The position numbers were made by a program, and so were the translations under genes. Positions 8,204 to 16,941 of a stretch of DNA of 58,850 bases are shown here, piece by piece (position 1 is the first letter of the stretch; each line of letters starts with the position of its first letter). The DNA comes from Sphingomonadaceae bacterium (GTDB lineage: Bacteria; Pseudomonadota; Alphaproteobacteria; Sphingomonadales; Sphingomonadaceae). Location: assembly GCA_947472735.1 (NCBI GenBank), contig CANJBY010000011.1, positions 1 to 58,850 of the forward strand. Direction: 5' to 3'. Below the pieces are notes generated by a model, which was not told the DNA's origin, searched no databases, and saw only the letters and a program-made list of their open reading frames with translations.

Positions 8204-9605
8204 AAAGCAGGGCGGTAATGCCCCAGACCACGCCGACCATCAGCAGCGCCCCGGCCAGGTCAAGCAACAGACCGGCACGCAGCACCCTGGACATCGCGAT
8301 GTGCCCGGTGGCCCAGGCCAGCGCGTTGGGCCCGGTTCCGGCGGGGAGCATGAAGCCCCAGCTGGCGGCCAGCGCGGCGGGCAGGGCGAGCAGGATCGGG
8401 TCGGCCCCCAGCGCCACCACCAGCGCGCCAACCACCGGCATGATACCGCTGGCAGCCGCAACGTTGCTGGCAAATTCCGTCACCAGGATAACGAACCCGA
8501 CCAGTACCAGCGCCACGATCGGAAGTGGCACGGCCTTGAGCGGCAGCAGCATCTGGCCCATCCAGTCTGCCAGGCCGCTTTCACTCATCCCCATGGCCAG
8601 CGCGAGGCCGCCGCCGAACATCAGCACGACATCCCACGGCGCGCGGTGGGCTTCCTTCCACACCAGCATCGGCCGGCCGGTACCATCCGGAATGAAGAAC
8701 AGCGCAAGGCCGGCGATCGCGGCGACGGTTCCATCGGTCAGCCCGCCCTTGGGGAACAGCGGCTCCAGCCACGGCAGGCTGACCCAGGCAAGCACCGCGG
8801 TGGCAAAAATGGGCAGAAGCCGCTTTTCCGGAACGGTCCAGCCATCCGGCAGGTGGATGGCAGTGCGGGCGTGGTCGGGGTTGAAGTCGTCGGCGTGGAT
8901 GCGTTGCACCCGGGCGATGATAAAGGCCGCCAGCGGCACCGACAGCAGCACCATGGGCACGCCATAAAGGCTCCACTCCAGGAAGCTCATCTTCACGCCC
9001 AGCGTCTTGTCGAGCAAGGCAACCGCGATGGCATTGGTCGGAGTGCCGACGATCGTGCCGTATCCGCCCAGCGTGGCGGCGAAGGCGATGCCCATCGGCA
9101 AGGCCCCGGCCATGCCGTCCTGTTGCCCTTCGCCAACCCCGCCCGAGCGCAGCATGGCGATCGCCATCGGCATCATGATCAGGGCGGTCGAGGTGTTGGA
9201 AATGAACATGCTGATCAGCGCGGTCGCGGCCATTACCGAGAGCAGCAGCCGGCCGTTGGAATGTCCGCCGTGCTTGAGGATGGCCAGCGCCAGGCGCCGG
9301 TGCAGCCCGGTCCGTTCGATCGACAACGCCAGGAAGGCACCGCCAAGGAACAGGAACATGATCGGGGTGTAGTAGGCCGAAGCCGTCTTGTTGGCGTCGG
9401 CCACGCCGACCAGCGGCAGTACGACGAAAGGTAGCAGCGCCGTAGCCGAAAGCGGGATCGCCTCGGTCATCCACCACGCCGCGACCCACCAGACCAGCCC
9501 GGCGGTCGACCAGGCGAGCGCCGGCATGCCGACGGGCGGCGCGAGGAGCTGGGTTGCCAGGAAACCGGCCAAGCCCAGCCAGAAACCGATGCGGCTGGCC
9601 GTCAT
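8202..9605 (-). CDS. SLC13/DASS family sodium:anion symporter
   Basis: A 467-residue inner-membrane carrier of the divalent anion:sodium symporter family. Both Ser-Asn re-entrant hairpin motifs are visible: SNTSTALIMMP in the first half and the family signature TEFASNVAAASGIMP in the second. Family members carry C4-dicarboxylates, citrate or sulfate; the second motif reads SNV rather than SNT, which does not settle the substrate. About eleven hydrophobic segments. It lies between infC and the PLP enzyme on the same strand, but spacing does not force an operon. Confidence 0.9.
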   Translation of the reverse strand: MTASRIGFWLGLAGFLATQLLAPPVGMPALAWSTAGLVWWVAAWWMTEAIPLSATALLPFVVLPLVGVADANKTASAYYTPIMFLFLGGAFLALSIERTGLHRRLALAILKHGGHSNGRLLLSVMAATALISMFISNTSTALIMMPMAIAMLRSGGVGEGQQDGMAGALPMGIAFAATLGGYGTIVGTPTNAIAVALLDKTLGVKMSFLEWSLYGVPMVLLSVPLAAFIIARVQRIHADDFNPDHARTAIHLPDGWTVPEKRLLPIFATAVLAWVSLPWLEPLFPKGGLTDGTVAAIAGLALFFIPDGTGRPMLVWKEAHRAPWDVVLMFGGGLALAMGMSESGLADWMGQMLLPLKAVPLPIVALVLVGFVILVTEFASNVAAASGIMPVVGALVVALGADPILLALPAALAASWGFMLPAGTGPNALAWATGHIAMSRVLRAGLLLDLAGALLMVGVVWGITALL

Positions 9606-9639
9606 CGCCGTAGCTCCCCCTGTTTGCCCCTCGGCAGCG

Positions 9640-10182
9640 TTATTTCGGCGAGACCACCATCAGCATCTGCCGGCCTTCCATGCGCGGATAGCTTTCCACC
9701 TTGGCGACTTCGGCAATGTCTTCCTGCACGCGGCGCAGCAGGTTCATGCCGAGCTGCTGGTGCGAAAGCTCGCGGCCGCGGAAGCGCAGCGTGACCTTTA
9801 CCTTGTCACCTTCACCGATGAAGCGATGCATTGCGCGCATCTTCACGTCATAGTCGTGATCATCGATGTTCGGACGCATCTTGATCTCTTTGATCTCTTG
9901 CGTCTTCTGGCTCTTGCGGGCGAGATTGGCCTTTTTCTGCGCCTCGTAGCGGAACTTGCCGACATCGAGGAACTTGCAAACCGGCGGGTCGGCGTTGGGC
10001 GACACCTCGACCAGGTCAAGTCCGGACTCGGCAGCCTGTGCGATCGCTTCGCGGGTGTACATGACGCCTAGGTTTTCACCGTCCTCGTCAATAACGCGGA
10101 CTTTGTCGACGGTGATAAATTCGTTGAAGCGCGGCCCGCTTTTTACAGGGGGCGTCATCATGCGCCGGGGAGGGGGTGCTAT
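9640..10182 (-). CDS. infC: Translation initiation factor IF-3
   Basis: Binds the 30S subunit and proofreads start-codon selection. The N-domain ([19 protein letters not shown]) and C-domain ([31 protein letters not shown]) are complete. The conventional ATG would be at 10161 (173 aa), but no ribosome site precedes it. An in-frame ATA at 10182 has GGAG eight bases upstream and adds a short Pro/Arg-rich leader (APPPRR), giving 180 residues. infC classically uses a non-canonical start that IF-3 itself discriminates against (autoregulation), so I favour ATA. No rpmI or rplT follows within the window. Confidence 0.93.
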   Translation of the reverse strand: MAPPPRRMMTPPVKSGPRFNEFITVDKVRVIDEDGENLGVMYTREAIAQAAESGLDLVEVSPNADPPVCKFLDVGKFRYEAQKKANLARKSQKTQEIKEIKMRPNIDDHDYDVKMRAMHRFIGEGDKVKVTLRFRGRELSHQQLGMNLLRRVQEDIAEVAKVESYPRMEGRQMLMVVSPK

Positions 10183-10257
10183 TGGGCTTTCTCCATTGTT
10201 CTGGATACGGTTCTCGCGGCGCTCATATCACAATTGCGCACAAGGGAAAGGTTGGAA

Positions 10258-10938
10258 TCACGGGGCAACGGCGCGCCACAGCGGGAAACTTGCAATCCGG
10301 CCCTGCGCCGCAACCATAGCGTCGATCGACCGGGCTGGCTGGAGGGCACCGAGGATCGCCGGATCGCTCGCATCGAGCCCGCCGGTAAGGGCGCCGTAGG
10401 CCGGCAGAACCAGCCGGCTCCCGCTGGACACCGCACAAGGTCGAACCACCCGCCGGCCACGCCCCTTTACCACCAGCCGGGGGTGAAAATGGCCGGAAAT
10501 CTCAAGGCCGGGGGCGCCGGGCCGGGCTTCGTGGCGCAAGGCGACACCGCCCAGCGCCAGTTCCGCAACGGTAGTTCCTGGTAGCACCGCTGTCTCCAGC
10601 CCGTCGTGATTTCCCGCGATCCACACCCAGTCCACGACCCGAGTCAGTGCCGCAAGCATTCCAGCCGCGTGGGGCTCAAGCCGGGCGGGACCATCGCCAT
10701 CGTGGAAATTGTCGCCCAGGCAAATCACGCGCCGCGCGCCGGTTTCGCGCAGCGCCAGGGCCAGGCGCTCAAGCGTTTCACGGCTGTCGTAGGGCGGGAG
10801 CATCTGGCCGAAGCGGGCAAAGAAGCTGGCCTTTTCGAGGTGCAGATCGGCCACCAACAAGGCATTTTCGCGCGGCCAGAACAGGGCCCGGCCCTGCACC
10901 AGAAGCCATTCCTCGCCAGCGAACGAAAAGGGAACCAT
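10258..10938 (-). CDS. pdeM: Metallophosphoesterase PdeM (ligase-associated DNA damage response)
   Basis: A 226-residue calcineurin-like phosphoesterase. The metal-ligand motifs appear in order: DLHLEKA, GDNFHDGD, GNHD and GHFHPR. The length and the start MVPFSFAGEEW match the PdeM family, which is usually encoded with an ATP-dependent ligase, Lhr-like helicase and MBL-fold exonuclease in a DNA-repair cluster. None of these partners is in the window, so the role is inferred from family only. The start at 10938 has AAGGGA upstream. It is divergent from hemF with just 43 bp between start codons. Confidence 0.82.
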   Translation of the reverse strand: MVPFSFAGEEWLLVQGRALFWPRENALLVADLHLEKASFFARFGQMLPPYDSRETLERLALALRETGARRVICLGDNFHDGDGPARLEPHAAGMLAALTRVVDWVWIAGNHDGLETAVLPGTTVAELALGGVALRHEARPGAPGLEISGHFHPRLVVKGRGRRVVRPCAVSSGSRLVLPAYGALTGGLDASDPAILGALQPARSIDAMVAAQGRIASFPLWRAVAP

Positions 10939-10981
10939 GCTTTCCCTTGCCCCATCGCGATTCCCTTGGCAAGGGCCGCGA

Positions 10982-11848
10982 ATGACCGATTGGACAAGCC
11001 AAACCGAACGTGCGCGCGAGTGGTTCACCGCGCTGCGCGATGCCATCTGTGCCGAGTTCGAGGCGATCGAGCGCGAAGCCGGCAGCACCGCCGGTTTCGA
11101 ATACACCAGCTGGGACCGCGCGACGGTCGAGGGTGAGGCGGCCGCTGAAACCGGCGGCGGCACCCGGGGGCTGATGAAGGGCAAGGTGTTCGAAAAGGTC
11201 GGAGTCAACATCTCCACCGTGCACGGTGCCTTCAGTCCGGAATTTGCGCGGACCATCAACGGTGCCGATCCGGACAATCCCCGCTTCACTGCGACCGGGA
11301 TCAGCCTGGTGGCGCACATGGCCAACCCGCACGTGCCCGCGGTGCACATGAACACCCGCTTCCTCACCACCACCCGTGCCTGGTTCGGCGGCGGCGCGGA
11401 TCTCAATCCCCCCCTGCCTTATGCCGAGGACACCGATGAGTTCCACGCCGCATTCAAGGCGGCCTGCGACGCCCATGGCGAAGACTACTACGCCCGCTAC
11501 AAGAAGTGGGCCGACGACTATTTCTACATCCCCCACCGCAAGGTCCATCGCGGCGTGGGCGGAATTTTCTATGATCACCTGGAATGTGCCGATGCCTCTG
11601 GCTGGGAAGCGAACTTCGCTTTTACCCGCGCCGTGGGCGAGACGTTCCTCGACGTATTCCCCCGGCTGGTGCGTCGGCGGATGGGACTATCGTTCACGCC
11701 CGAGCAAAAGCTGCAGCAGCTCGAATGGCGTGGGCGCTATGCTGAATTTAACCTGGTTTATGATCGCGGCACGCTGTTTGGCCTCAAGACCGGCGGGAAC
11801 ATTGATGCCATCTTGATGAGCCTTCCGCCCGAAGCAGTCTGGAGCTGA
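10982..11848 (+). CDS. hemF: Oxygen-dependent coproporphyrinogen III oxidase
   Basis: Catalyses the O2-dependent oxidative decarboxylation of coproporphyrinogen III to protoporphyrinogen IX in haem and tetrapyrrole synthesis. The 288-residue product shows the conserved run from FEYTSWDR through KGKVFEKVGVNIS, the histidine-rich VHMNTRFLTT, and WFGGGADLNP. The C-terminal substrate loop FNLVYDRGTLFGL is also present. The ATG at 10982 has AAGGG seven bases upstream; an earlier in-frame ATG at 10937 would overlap the pdeM start. Cytosolic, normally a homodimer. Confidence 0.96.
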   Translation: MTDWTSQTERAREWFTALRDAICAEFEAIEREAGSTAGFEYTSWDRATVEGEAAAETGGGTRGLMKGKVFEKVGVNISTVHGAFSPEFARTINGADPDNPRFTATGISLVAHMANPHVPAVHMNTRFLTTTRAWFGGGADLNPPLPYAEDTDEFHAAFKAACDAHGEDYYARYKKWADDYFYIPHRKVHRGVGGIFYDHLECADASGWEANFAFTRAVGETFLDVFPRLVRRRMGLSFTPEQKLQQLEWRGRYAEFNLVYDRGTLFGLKTGGNIDAILMSLPPEAVWS

Positions 11849-11901
11849 TCCGCTTGGAATCGGTCCAAACCGGCGGGTTTTACGTCAAAATGTAATTTTT
11901 T

Positions 11902-11925
11902 GATGGTCCGGACCGGTATACCATC
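11902..11925. promoter_or_regulatory. Nested palindromes downstream of hemF
   Basis: An outer inverted repeat GATGGT...ACCATC (12-bp spacer) encloses two abutting perfect palindromes, GGTCCGGACC (11905-11914) and GGTATACC (11915-11922). It lies in the 184-bp gap ahead of the PEP-CTERM gene, about 110 bp before its start. It could be an operator for a dimeric regulator, or the base of an RNA hairpin; no T-run follows. Confidence 0.35.
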
Positions 11926-12032
11926 GGTTTTGCTATGTTTTTCGATCGACGGAACACAATCAGTAATCCTGTGTTCACCATCTGGAAATGAATTCCAGGC
12001 TAAGAATAGCTTCCAGATACCCGGAGAATCGC

Positions 12033-12641
12033 GTGCCACGCCGCCGAAAGATACTTTCGATCATGATTCTCGCCCTGGGGCTGGGGTTGCCTTTGGTGAG
12101 CCCTTCAGCCGTGGGGATAGACAAAGACGCGATGCGCCGCGTGCTGATGGCGATGCGCGATCCCATGAGCATTCTTGAAGGCCGCTCTCCCGGCGGCCGA
12201 GGCGGCGGCACCGTGTCGACCAAGGTAGCCTATGCACCTGCGGCCACCGGTCCCAGCGAACGCGTGCTCAGCAGCGTGCGCCCGCAACCCGGCGGTCCGC
12301 CGGCCGTGATGCCGGACGCGGAGCTTGGCCAACTGATTGACGATCTGATCGGACCCGGCGTTCCCGGCGGCGGAGCGGTATCGCCCGCCGATGCGCGTGG
12401 CTTCGGCGGGGGCAGTTCCAGTTCGGGTGGTGGCTTCGTTCCGCCGCCGGTGATTTTCGGCGGCAGCAGCGGCGGTAGCAGTGGTGGATCCAGCGGCGGA
12501 GAGCAGCCGAACCCGCCCATCATCCCAACTCCAACCCCGACCCCGCCGGTCGGCGTCCCCGAGCCGGGCACCTGGATCATGCTGATCACGGGCATCGGTC
12601 TGGTCGGGGCAAGCCTCCGGCGCCTCGCGCTGCTGGCCTGA
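12033..12641 (+). CDS. PEP-CTERM sorting-domain protein
   Basis: A 202-residue exported protein. The N-terminal hydrophobic segment (SIMILALGLGLPLVSPS) is a signal peptide. A long Gly/Ser/Pro low-complexity middle includes (GGSS)n repeats. The C-terminus carries VPEPGTWIMLITGIGLVGA followed by LRR, the tripartite PEP-CTERM signal recognised by exosortase in exopolysaccharide-producing bacteria. I take GTG at 12033 as start because GGAG lies six bases upstream and the product starts PRRRKIL; ATG 11988 is possible. No exosortase gene is in the window. The middle region has no recognisable domain. Confidence 0.8.
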   Translation: MPRRRKILSIMILALGLGLPLVSPSAVGIDKDAMRRVLMAMRDPMSILEGRSPGGRGGGTVSTKVAYAPAATGPSERVLSSVRPQPGGPPAVMPDAELGQLIDDLIGPGVPGGGAVSPADARGFGGGSSSSGGGFVPPPVIFGGSSGGSSGGSSGGEQPNPPIIPTPTPTPPVGVPEPGTWIMLITGIGLVGASLRRLALLA

Positions 12642-12652
12642 CAAGCGGCAAA

Positions 12653-13306
12653 TTGAACAGAGCCGGCAAGACACTGGGCGGCGCTGTTGCCCTCGTCCTG
12701 GTGCTGGGTTTCGCCTTGCTGCTCGGACTGGGGTGGCAGCGTGACAAGTTACCGCCGCCTGTTCTGCATCCTGTTTCCCCCGCGCAATCGTCCGCCGGCC
12801 GGATCGTGCTTGCTCCTGGCCGCGAGCTGATCGTGCCCCGCGCCGATGGGGGTAGCGAGACAGTAACCTCGCTGCTCGACGTGCCCGGGCGCATGGACTT
12901 CGGGGATTTCGTCTGGAACGATGCCGGCGTTCCCGCCGGTCCAGCATGGGTGCGAGTGGATCTTGGGGCTCAGACCTTGTCGGTGTTCCGCGCCGGCCAG
13001 GAGATCGCCACCACGGTGATCCTCTATGGCGCGGAGAACAAGCCGACGCCCACCGGCTGGCTGCAAGTCCTCGAAAAGGCAGAAGCTTACTATTCGCGCA
13101 GCTACGACGCGCCGATGCCCTTCATGCTGCGGCTGACTGATGATGGCGTTGCGCTCCATGCCAGTGTGGTCGAGCCGGGCAAAGCGACGCACGGCTGTAT
13201 CGGCCTGCCTTATCCGTTTGCCCGCAAGCTCTACGCGGCGCTGCAGGCAGGCGACCGTGTACTCGTCGTGGGGCCCGCGAAGCCGCGTGCGCTAACACCG
13301 GGTTAA
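12653..13306 (+). CDS. L,D-transpeptidase (YkuD/ErfK) family protein
   Basis: A 217-residue envelope enzyme with one N-terminal membrane anchor (residues 9-26) and a periplasmic YkuD domain from about 98. The active site is His169 and the THGC motif with nucleophile Cys182; the residue two positions after the Cys is Gly where most families have Arg (HGCIG instead of HGCIR). Such enzymes form 3-3 peptidoglycan crosslinks or attach proteins to the wall. The start is TTG at 12653, eleven bases after the PEP-CTERM gene, so the two probably form one transcript. TTG is accepted because no ATG or GTG precedes the anchor. Confidence 0.8.
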   Translation: MNRAGKTLGGAVALVLVLGFALLLGLGWQRDKLPPPVLHPVSPAQSSAGRIVLAPGRELIVPRADGGSETVTSLLDVPGRMDFGDFVWNDAGVPAGPAWVRVDLGAQTLSVFRAGQEIATTVILYGAENKPTPTGWLQVLEKAEAYYSRSYDAPMPFMLRLTDDGVALHASVVEPGKATHGCIGLPYPFARKLYAALQAGDRVLVVGPAKPRALTPG

Positions 13307-13355
13307 CTAAACCTCGAAAGTTACCCTTATTTAGCGGGAGGGCATGACATGAGTT

Positions 13356-13886
13356 ATGCCAACGCGCCTTCCTTCGCTTCGCTCCGCCGTCCGCCTGGCC
13401 GGGCTTACGGCTTGTGCGATGCTCCTGGCCGGAACCACGGCGCCGGGGCCTTCGTTCCAGGAGCGGTTGCTGGCCTCGCATAACCACGAACGCGCCGCCG
13501 TCGGCGTTGCCCCGCTGGTGTGGAGCCCGCACCTGCAAGCCTCGGCGCAACGCTGGGCGAACTACCTTGCTGCCACCGGCAAGTTCCAGCACGCGCCGGA
13601 AAGCGACGTCGATCCGCAAGGCGAAAACCTGTGGGCCGGCACGCGCAACTATTTCAACCCGGATGACATGGTCGGCGCCTGGGCACGCGAGAAGCGCTAT
13701 TTCCGGCAGGGCACTTTTCCCGCCAACTCTACTACGGGCAAGGTCGAAGACGTCGGCCATTATACCCAGTTGGTCTGGCGGCAGACGGCCGAAGTAGGCT
13801 GCGCCCGCGCAGCCGGGGCCGCCGAGGAAGTGCTGGTTTGCCGCTATGCCAACCCCGGCAACTACGAGGGCGGAAAGCCCTTCTAA
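13356..13886 (+). CDS. CAP (SCP/PR1)-domain secreted protein
   Basis: A 176-residue exported protein. A signal peptide (VRLAGLTACAMLLAGTTAPG) may be a lipoprotein-like or Sec signal. The CAP domain spans about 33-172, with the His-bearing stretch LASHNHERAAVG, WANYLAATGKFQHAP, GENLWAG and the family signature GHYTQLVWRQTAEVGCA. Bacterial CAP proteins are extracytoplasmic and mostly uncharacterised; some bind lipids or cleave cell-wall or protein substrates. Third in a row of envelope genes. GGGAGG lies 14 bases upstream of the ATG, rather far. Confidence 0.85.
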   Translation: MPTRLPSLRSAVRLAGLTACAMLLAGTTAPGPSFQERLLASHNHERAAVGVAPLVWSPHLQASAQRWANYLAATGKFQHAPESDVDPQGENLWAGTRNYFNPDDMVGAWAREKRYFRQGTFPANSTTGKVEDVGHYTQLVWRQTAEVGCARAAGAAEEVLVCRYANPGNYEGGKPF

Positions 13887-14013
13887 TCCCTATCGGCAGT
13901 GGACCTTCGCCCAGGCCCGCAGTCAGTTTTCCGGCGATCGCACCACTTCCTGCCGACAATAATCGGAGTTTTCTCCTTGCCGTAGCGCAGCCATTCCGCC
14001 CATCAGGGAGCAG

Positions 14014-16104
14014 ATGCTGCGCCAGTATGAACTTGTCGAGCGGGTTACCGCCTACGATCCGGACGCCGACGAGGCGATCCTCAATCGCGCCTATGTCTAT
14101 ACGGTGCAGAAGCATGGTACCCAGAAGCGGGCATCGGGCGACCCCTATTTTTCGCACCCGGTTGAAGTCGCCGGGCTGATGACCGAGCTCAAGCTCGATC
14201 AGGCAACCATCGTCACCGCTCTGCTCCACGATACCGTGGAAGACACGCTCGCGACCATCGAGGAGATCGAAAAGCTGTTCGGGCCGGAGGTGGCCCGGCT
14301 GGTCGATGGCGTGACCAAGCTCTCCAAGATCGAAGCGATGGGCGAAAGCGAGCGGGCCGCCGAGAACCTCAGGAAGTTCTTCCTGGCGATGAGCGAGGAC
14401 ATCCGGGTCCTGCTGGTCAAGCTGGCCGACCGGCTGCACAACATGCGCACGCTGCACTTCATCAAGAGCGGCGAGAAACGGCAGCGCATCGCCCGCGAAA
14501 CGATGGATATCTACGCCCCGCTGGCCGAGCGCGTGGGCATGTACGAATACATGCGCGAGATGCAGCTTCTCGCGTTCGAGCAGCTTGAGCCTGCGGCCTA
14601 TGCCACCATCACCGGCCGGCTCGCGCAGATCCGCTCGAGCGAAGGCGGTCAGGTTGATGCGATCGCGCTGGCCTTCAAGCAGGCGCTTGCCCAAGCCGAA
14701 CTGCGGGTCGAGGTTTCGGGCCGCGAGAAGCACCCGTATTCGATCTGGAAGAAGATGGCGGAGCGCCACGTTTCGTTCGAGCAGGTGACCGACATCATGG
14801 CCTTCCGCGTCCTCACCGACACGGTGGAGGACTGCTACAAGGCGTTGGGCGTGCTCCATACCACGTGGCAGGCGATACCGGGCCGCTTCAAGGACTACGT
14901 CTCCACCCCCAAGTCGAACGGCTACCGCTCGCTCCACTCGAGCCTGATCTACGAGAACTCGATGCGGGTCGAGGTGCAGATTCGCACCCACGAGATGCAT
15001 CGCACCAACGAGTTCGGCCTCGCCGCGCACTGGGCCTATAAGCAAGGTGACCGGCCGGACGGACAGGTCGGCTGGCTGCGCGACCTGATCGAGATCGTCG
15101 ATGCCAGCCACGATGCCGAGGAATTGCTCGAGCATACGCGCCTGGCGATCTATCAGGACCGGATCTTCGCGTTCACGCCCAAGGGTGCGCTGTTCCAGTT
15201 GCCCAAGGGCTCGACCCCGGTCGACTTCGCCTTTGCCGTCCATACCGATCTTGGCAGCATGGCGGTGGGAGCCAAGATCAACGGCCGGCACATGCCGCTG
15301 CGCACGACGCTCAACAACGGTGACGTGGTAGAGATCATCAAGGGCCGCACCACTTCGCCGCAGCTGGCCTGGCTCAACTTCGCCGTCACCGGCAAGGCGC
15401 GGGCAGCGATCCGCCGCGCGGTCCGCGCCAAGGAACGCGAGGAAATTGCGGCGATCGGGCGCAAGCTGTTCGAGGAAATTGTCGAGCGCCTGCCCGCCAA
15501 GATCGGCAAGAAGGCGGTAAAGGACGCGGTCAAGCGCCTGGGCTTTGCTCGCGAGGAAGAGCTGATGGCCGCGATTGGCAGCGCCAAGCTTGAAGACCGG
15601 GAAGTGATGGAAGCCCTCGTTCCTGGCAGTGCCGGCAACCTGGACCAGCCCGACCAGTGGCCCAAGCAGGAGCGGGCCATCTCGATCCGCGGGCTGACGG
15701 CGGGTATGGCTTTCCAGCTGGCCGACTGCTGCCACCCCGTTCCAGGCGATCGCATCGTCGGCGTCCGCAGGCACGGCGAAGGGGTGGAAGTCCATTCGAT
15801 CGACTGCCTCAGCCTGGCCAGCGGTGTCGATGCCGACTGGCTCGATCTTTCATGGGGCGAACGCAGCACCGGAGCCGTCGGCCGGGTGCGCTGCGTGCTC
15901 TACAACCGACCCGGCACGTTGGCCGAGGTAACCGGCATCTTCGCCGGGAACCGAGCCAACATCGTCCATCTCGAGATGACCAGCCGCGACGAGTTGTTCG
16001 GCACATACGAGGTCGATCTCGAGGTGACGGATCTGGCGCATCTGACGCGCATCGTCAGCGCGCTCAGGGCCAGCGACGCGGTGGCCCAGGCGGACAGGCT
16101 TTAG
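14014..16104 (+). CDS. rsh: Bifunctional (p)ppGpp synthase/hydrolase (RelA/SpoT, Rsh)
   Basis: The single long RSH stringent-response enzyme of alphaproteobacteria (696 aa). The hydrolase HD domain has the HDTVED motif at 72-77, indicating active hydrolysis. The synthetase domain follows, with SNGYRSLHSSL and VEVQIRTHEMH. A TGS domain sits at about 388-450 (FAFTPKGALFQLPKGSTPVDFA), then a helical/zinc-finger region with the Cys-Cys-His of LADCCHPVPGD. An ACT domain ends the protein (about 620-690). The ATG at 14014 has GGGAG upstream. rpoZ, often adjacent, is not here. Confidence 0.96.
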   Translation: MLRQYELVERVTAYDPDADEAILNRAYVYTVQKHGTQKRASGDPYFSHPVEVAGLMTELKLDQATIVTALLHDTVEDTLATIEEIEKLFGPEVARLVDGVTKLSKIEAMGESERAAENLRKFFLAMSEDIRVLLVKLADRLHNMRTLHFIKSGEKRQRIARETMDIYAPLAERVGMYEYMREMQLLAFEQLEPAAYATITGRLAQIRSSEGGQVDAIALAFKQALAQAELRVEVSGREKHPYSIWKKMAERHVSFEQVTDIMAFRVLTDTVEDCYKALGVLHTTWQAIPGRFKDYVSTPKSNGYRSLHSSLIYENSMRVEVQIRTHEMHRTNEFGLAAHWAYKQGDRPDGQVGWLRDLIEIVDASHDAEELLEHTRLAIYQDRIFAFTPKGALFQLPKGSTPVDFAFAVHTDLGSMAVGAKINGRHMPLRTTLNNGDVVEIIKGRTTSPQLAWLNFAVTGKARAAIRRAVRAKEREEIAAIGRKLFEEIVERLPAKIGKKAVKDAVKRLGFAREEELMAAIGSAKLEDREVMEALVPGSAGNLDQPDQWPKQERAISIRGLTAGMAFQLADCCHPVPGDRIVGVRRHGEGVEVHSIDCLSLASGVDADWLDLSWGERSTGAVGRVRCVLYNRPGTLAEVTGIFAGNRANIVHLEMTSRDELFGTYEVDLEVTDLAHLTRIVSALRASDAVAQADRL

Positions 16105-16110
16105 CGGGAC

Positions 16111-16941
16111 TCAGCCCAGCAGCATTTCGTATTCCGCGACGATTTCGGCCAGCACCGATAGCGCCAGGACCGAGGGAGTCCGTGCGTGGGCAAACAGGCC
16201 GATCGGGCTTTTGAGCCGGGCCATCTCCTCGGCCGAGAGCCAGTCGGCGCGGGCCTCGCGTGCGCTTCGGCCGCCTTGCGCCCCGACGTGAAAAGCCTCG
16301 CTGGCCAGCGCCCAAGGCAGCAGGCCGCGTTCCCATTCGTGGTCGTGGTACAGCACCGCCACTGCGGTCCAGCGATCGAGCGGCAGCTCGGGCGGGCGGC
16401 CCAGCGCCAGCGTCCCGTTTTCCTCGCCGAGCGGACGCAGCAGCTCGGTGCCTAATCCCTGCGCCCGCGCCAGTCGATCGAGTGCGACCGCTTCTGGTCC
16501 GCTGCCGCACACCACCAGGCGAAGCTGCGGCAAGTAGCGGCGGACGAACGGGCCATGCCGGGTGTCGCCGATTGCCAATTCCGCGGGCTGGCGGTTGGTC
16601 AACGCGGCGATAGTCGCGGCGATCGCAACCTGGTTGGGCGCCGGGTCGACCATGACCTCCACTCCGCTGCCGCAGGGCAGGCGGATATCCACGAAGGGCG
16701 ATCCCTCGCCATAGCGGAGCACCCGTGCCGGGCCGCCCAGTGCCGCCTCGTTAGCCAGTGCCCGTTCGAGGCAGCCGTCAGCGAGCGAGCCCGCTGTCGA
16801 CCCGTCAGGCAGTACCGCCAGTTGCGCTCCGAGCCGGCGCGACCAGCTGCCATCGATCGCGGTGACAGTGCAAAGCGCGCCGCCATGCTGCGCGACCGCG
16901 TAGAGCGCCTCGGTATCACCATCGGTCAGCGGTTCGATCAC
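16111..16941 (-). CDS. XdhC/CoxI family protein (molybdoenzyme maturation)
   Basis: A 276-residue XdhC-like protein. The N-terminal part shows the family pattern of a Ser/Arg loop and a Gly-Cys motif (GSWSRRLGAQLAVLPDG, then GSLADGCLE). A Rossmann-like C-terminal part carries a GSGPEAVAL nucleotide-binding loop. XdhC proteins bind molybdenum cofactor and sulfurate or insert it into xanthine-dehydrogenase-family enzymes; none is in the window. The start is GTG at 16941, overlapping the DUF2721 stop by four bases, so the two are translationally coupled. Confidence 0.78.
   Translation of the reverse strand: MIEPLTDGDTEALYAVAQHGGALCTVTAIDGSWSRRLGAQLAVLPDGSTAGSLADGCLERALANEAALGGPARVLRYGEGSPFVDIRLPCGSGVEVMVDPAPNQVAIAATIAALTNRQPAELAIGDTRHGPFVRRYLPQLRLVVCGSGPEAVALDRLARAQGLGTELLRPLGEENGTLALGRPPELPLDRWTAVAVLYHDHEWERGLLPWALASEAFHVGAQGGRSAREARADWLSAEEMARLKSPIGLFAHARTPSVLALSVLAEIVAEYEMLLG

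Noticed and set aside
13732..15795. Minus-strand open frame of 687 codons opposite rsh
   Set aside because: Long because of high GC third positions in rsh; the translation is Asp/Arg/His-rich with no family resemblance. The plus-strand Rsh protein explains the region.
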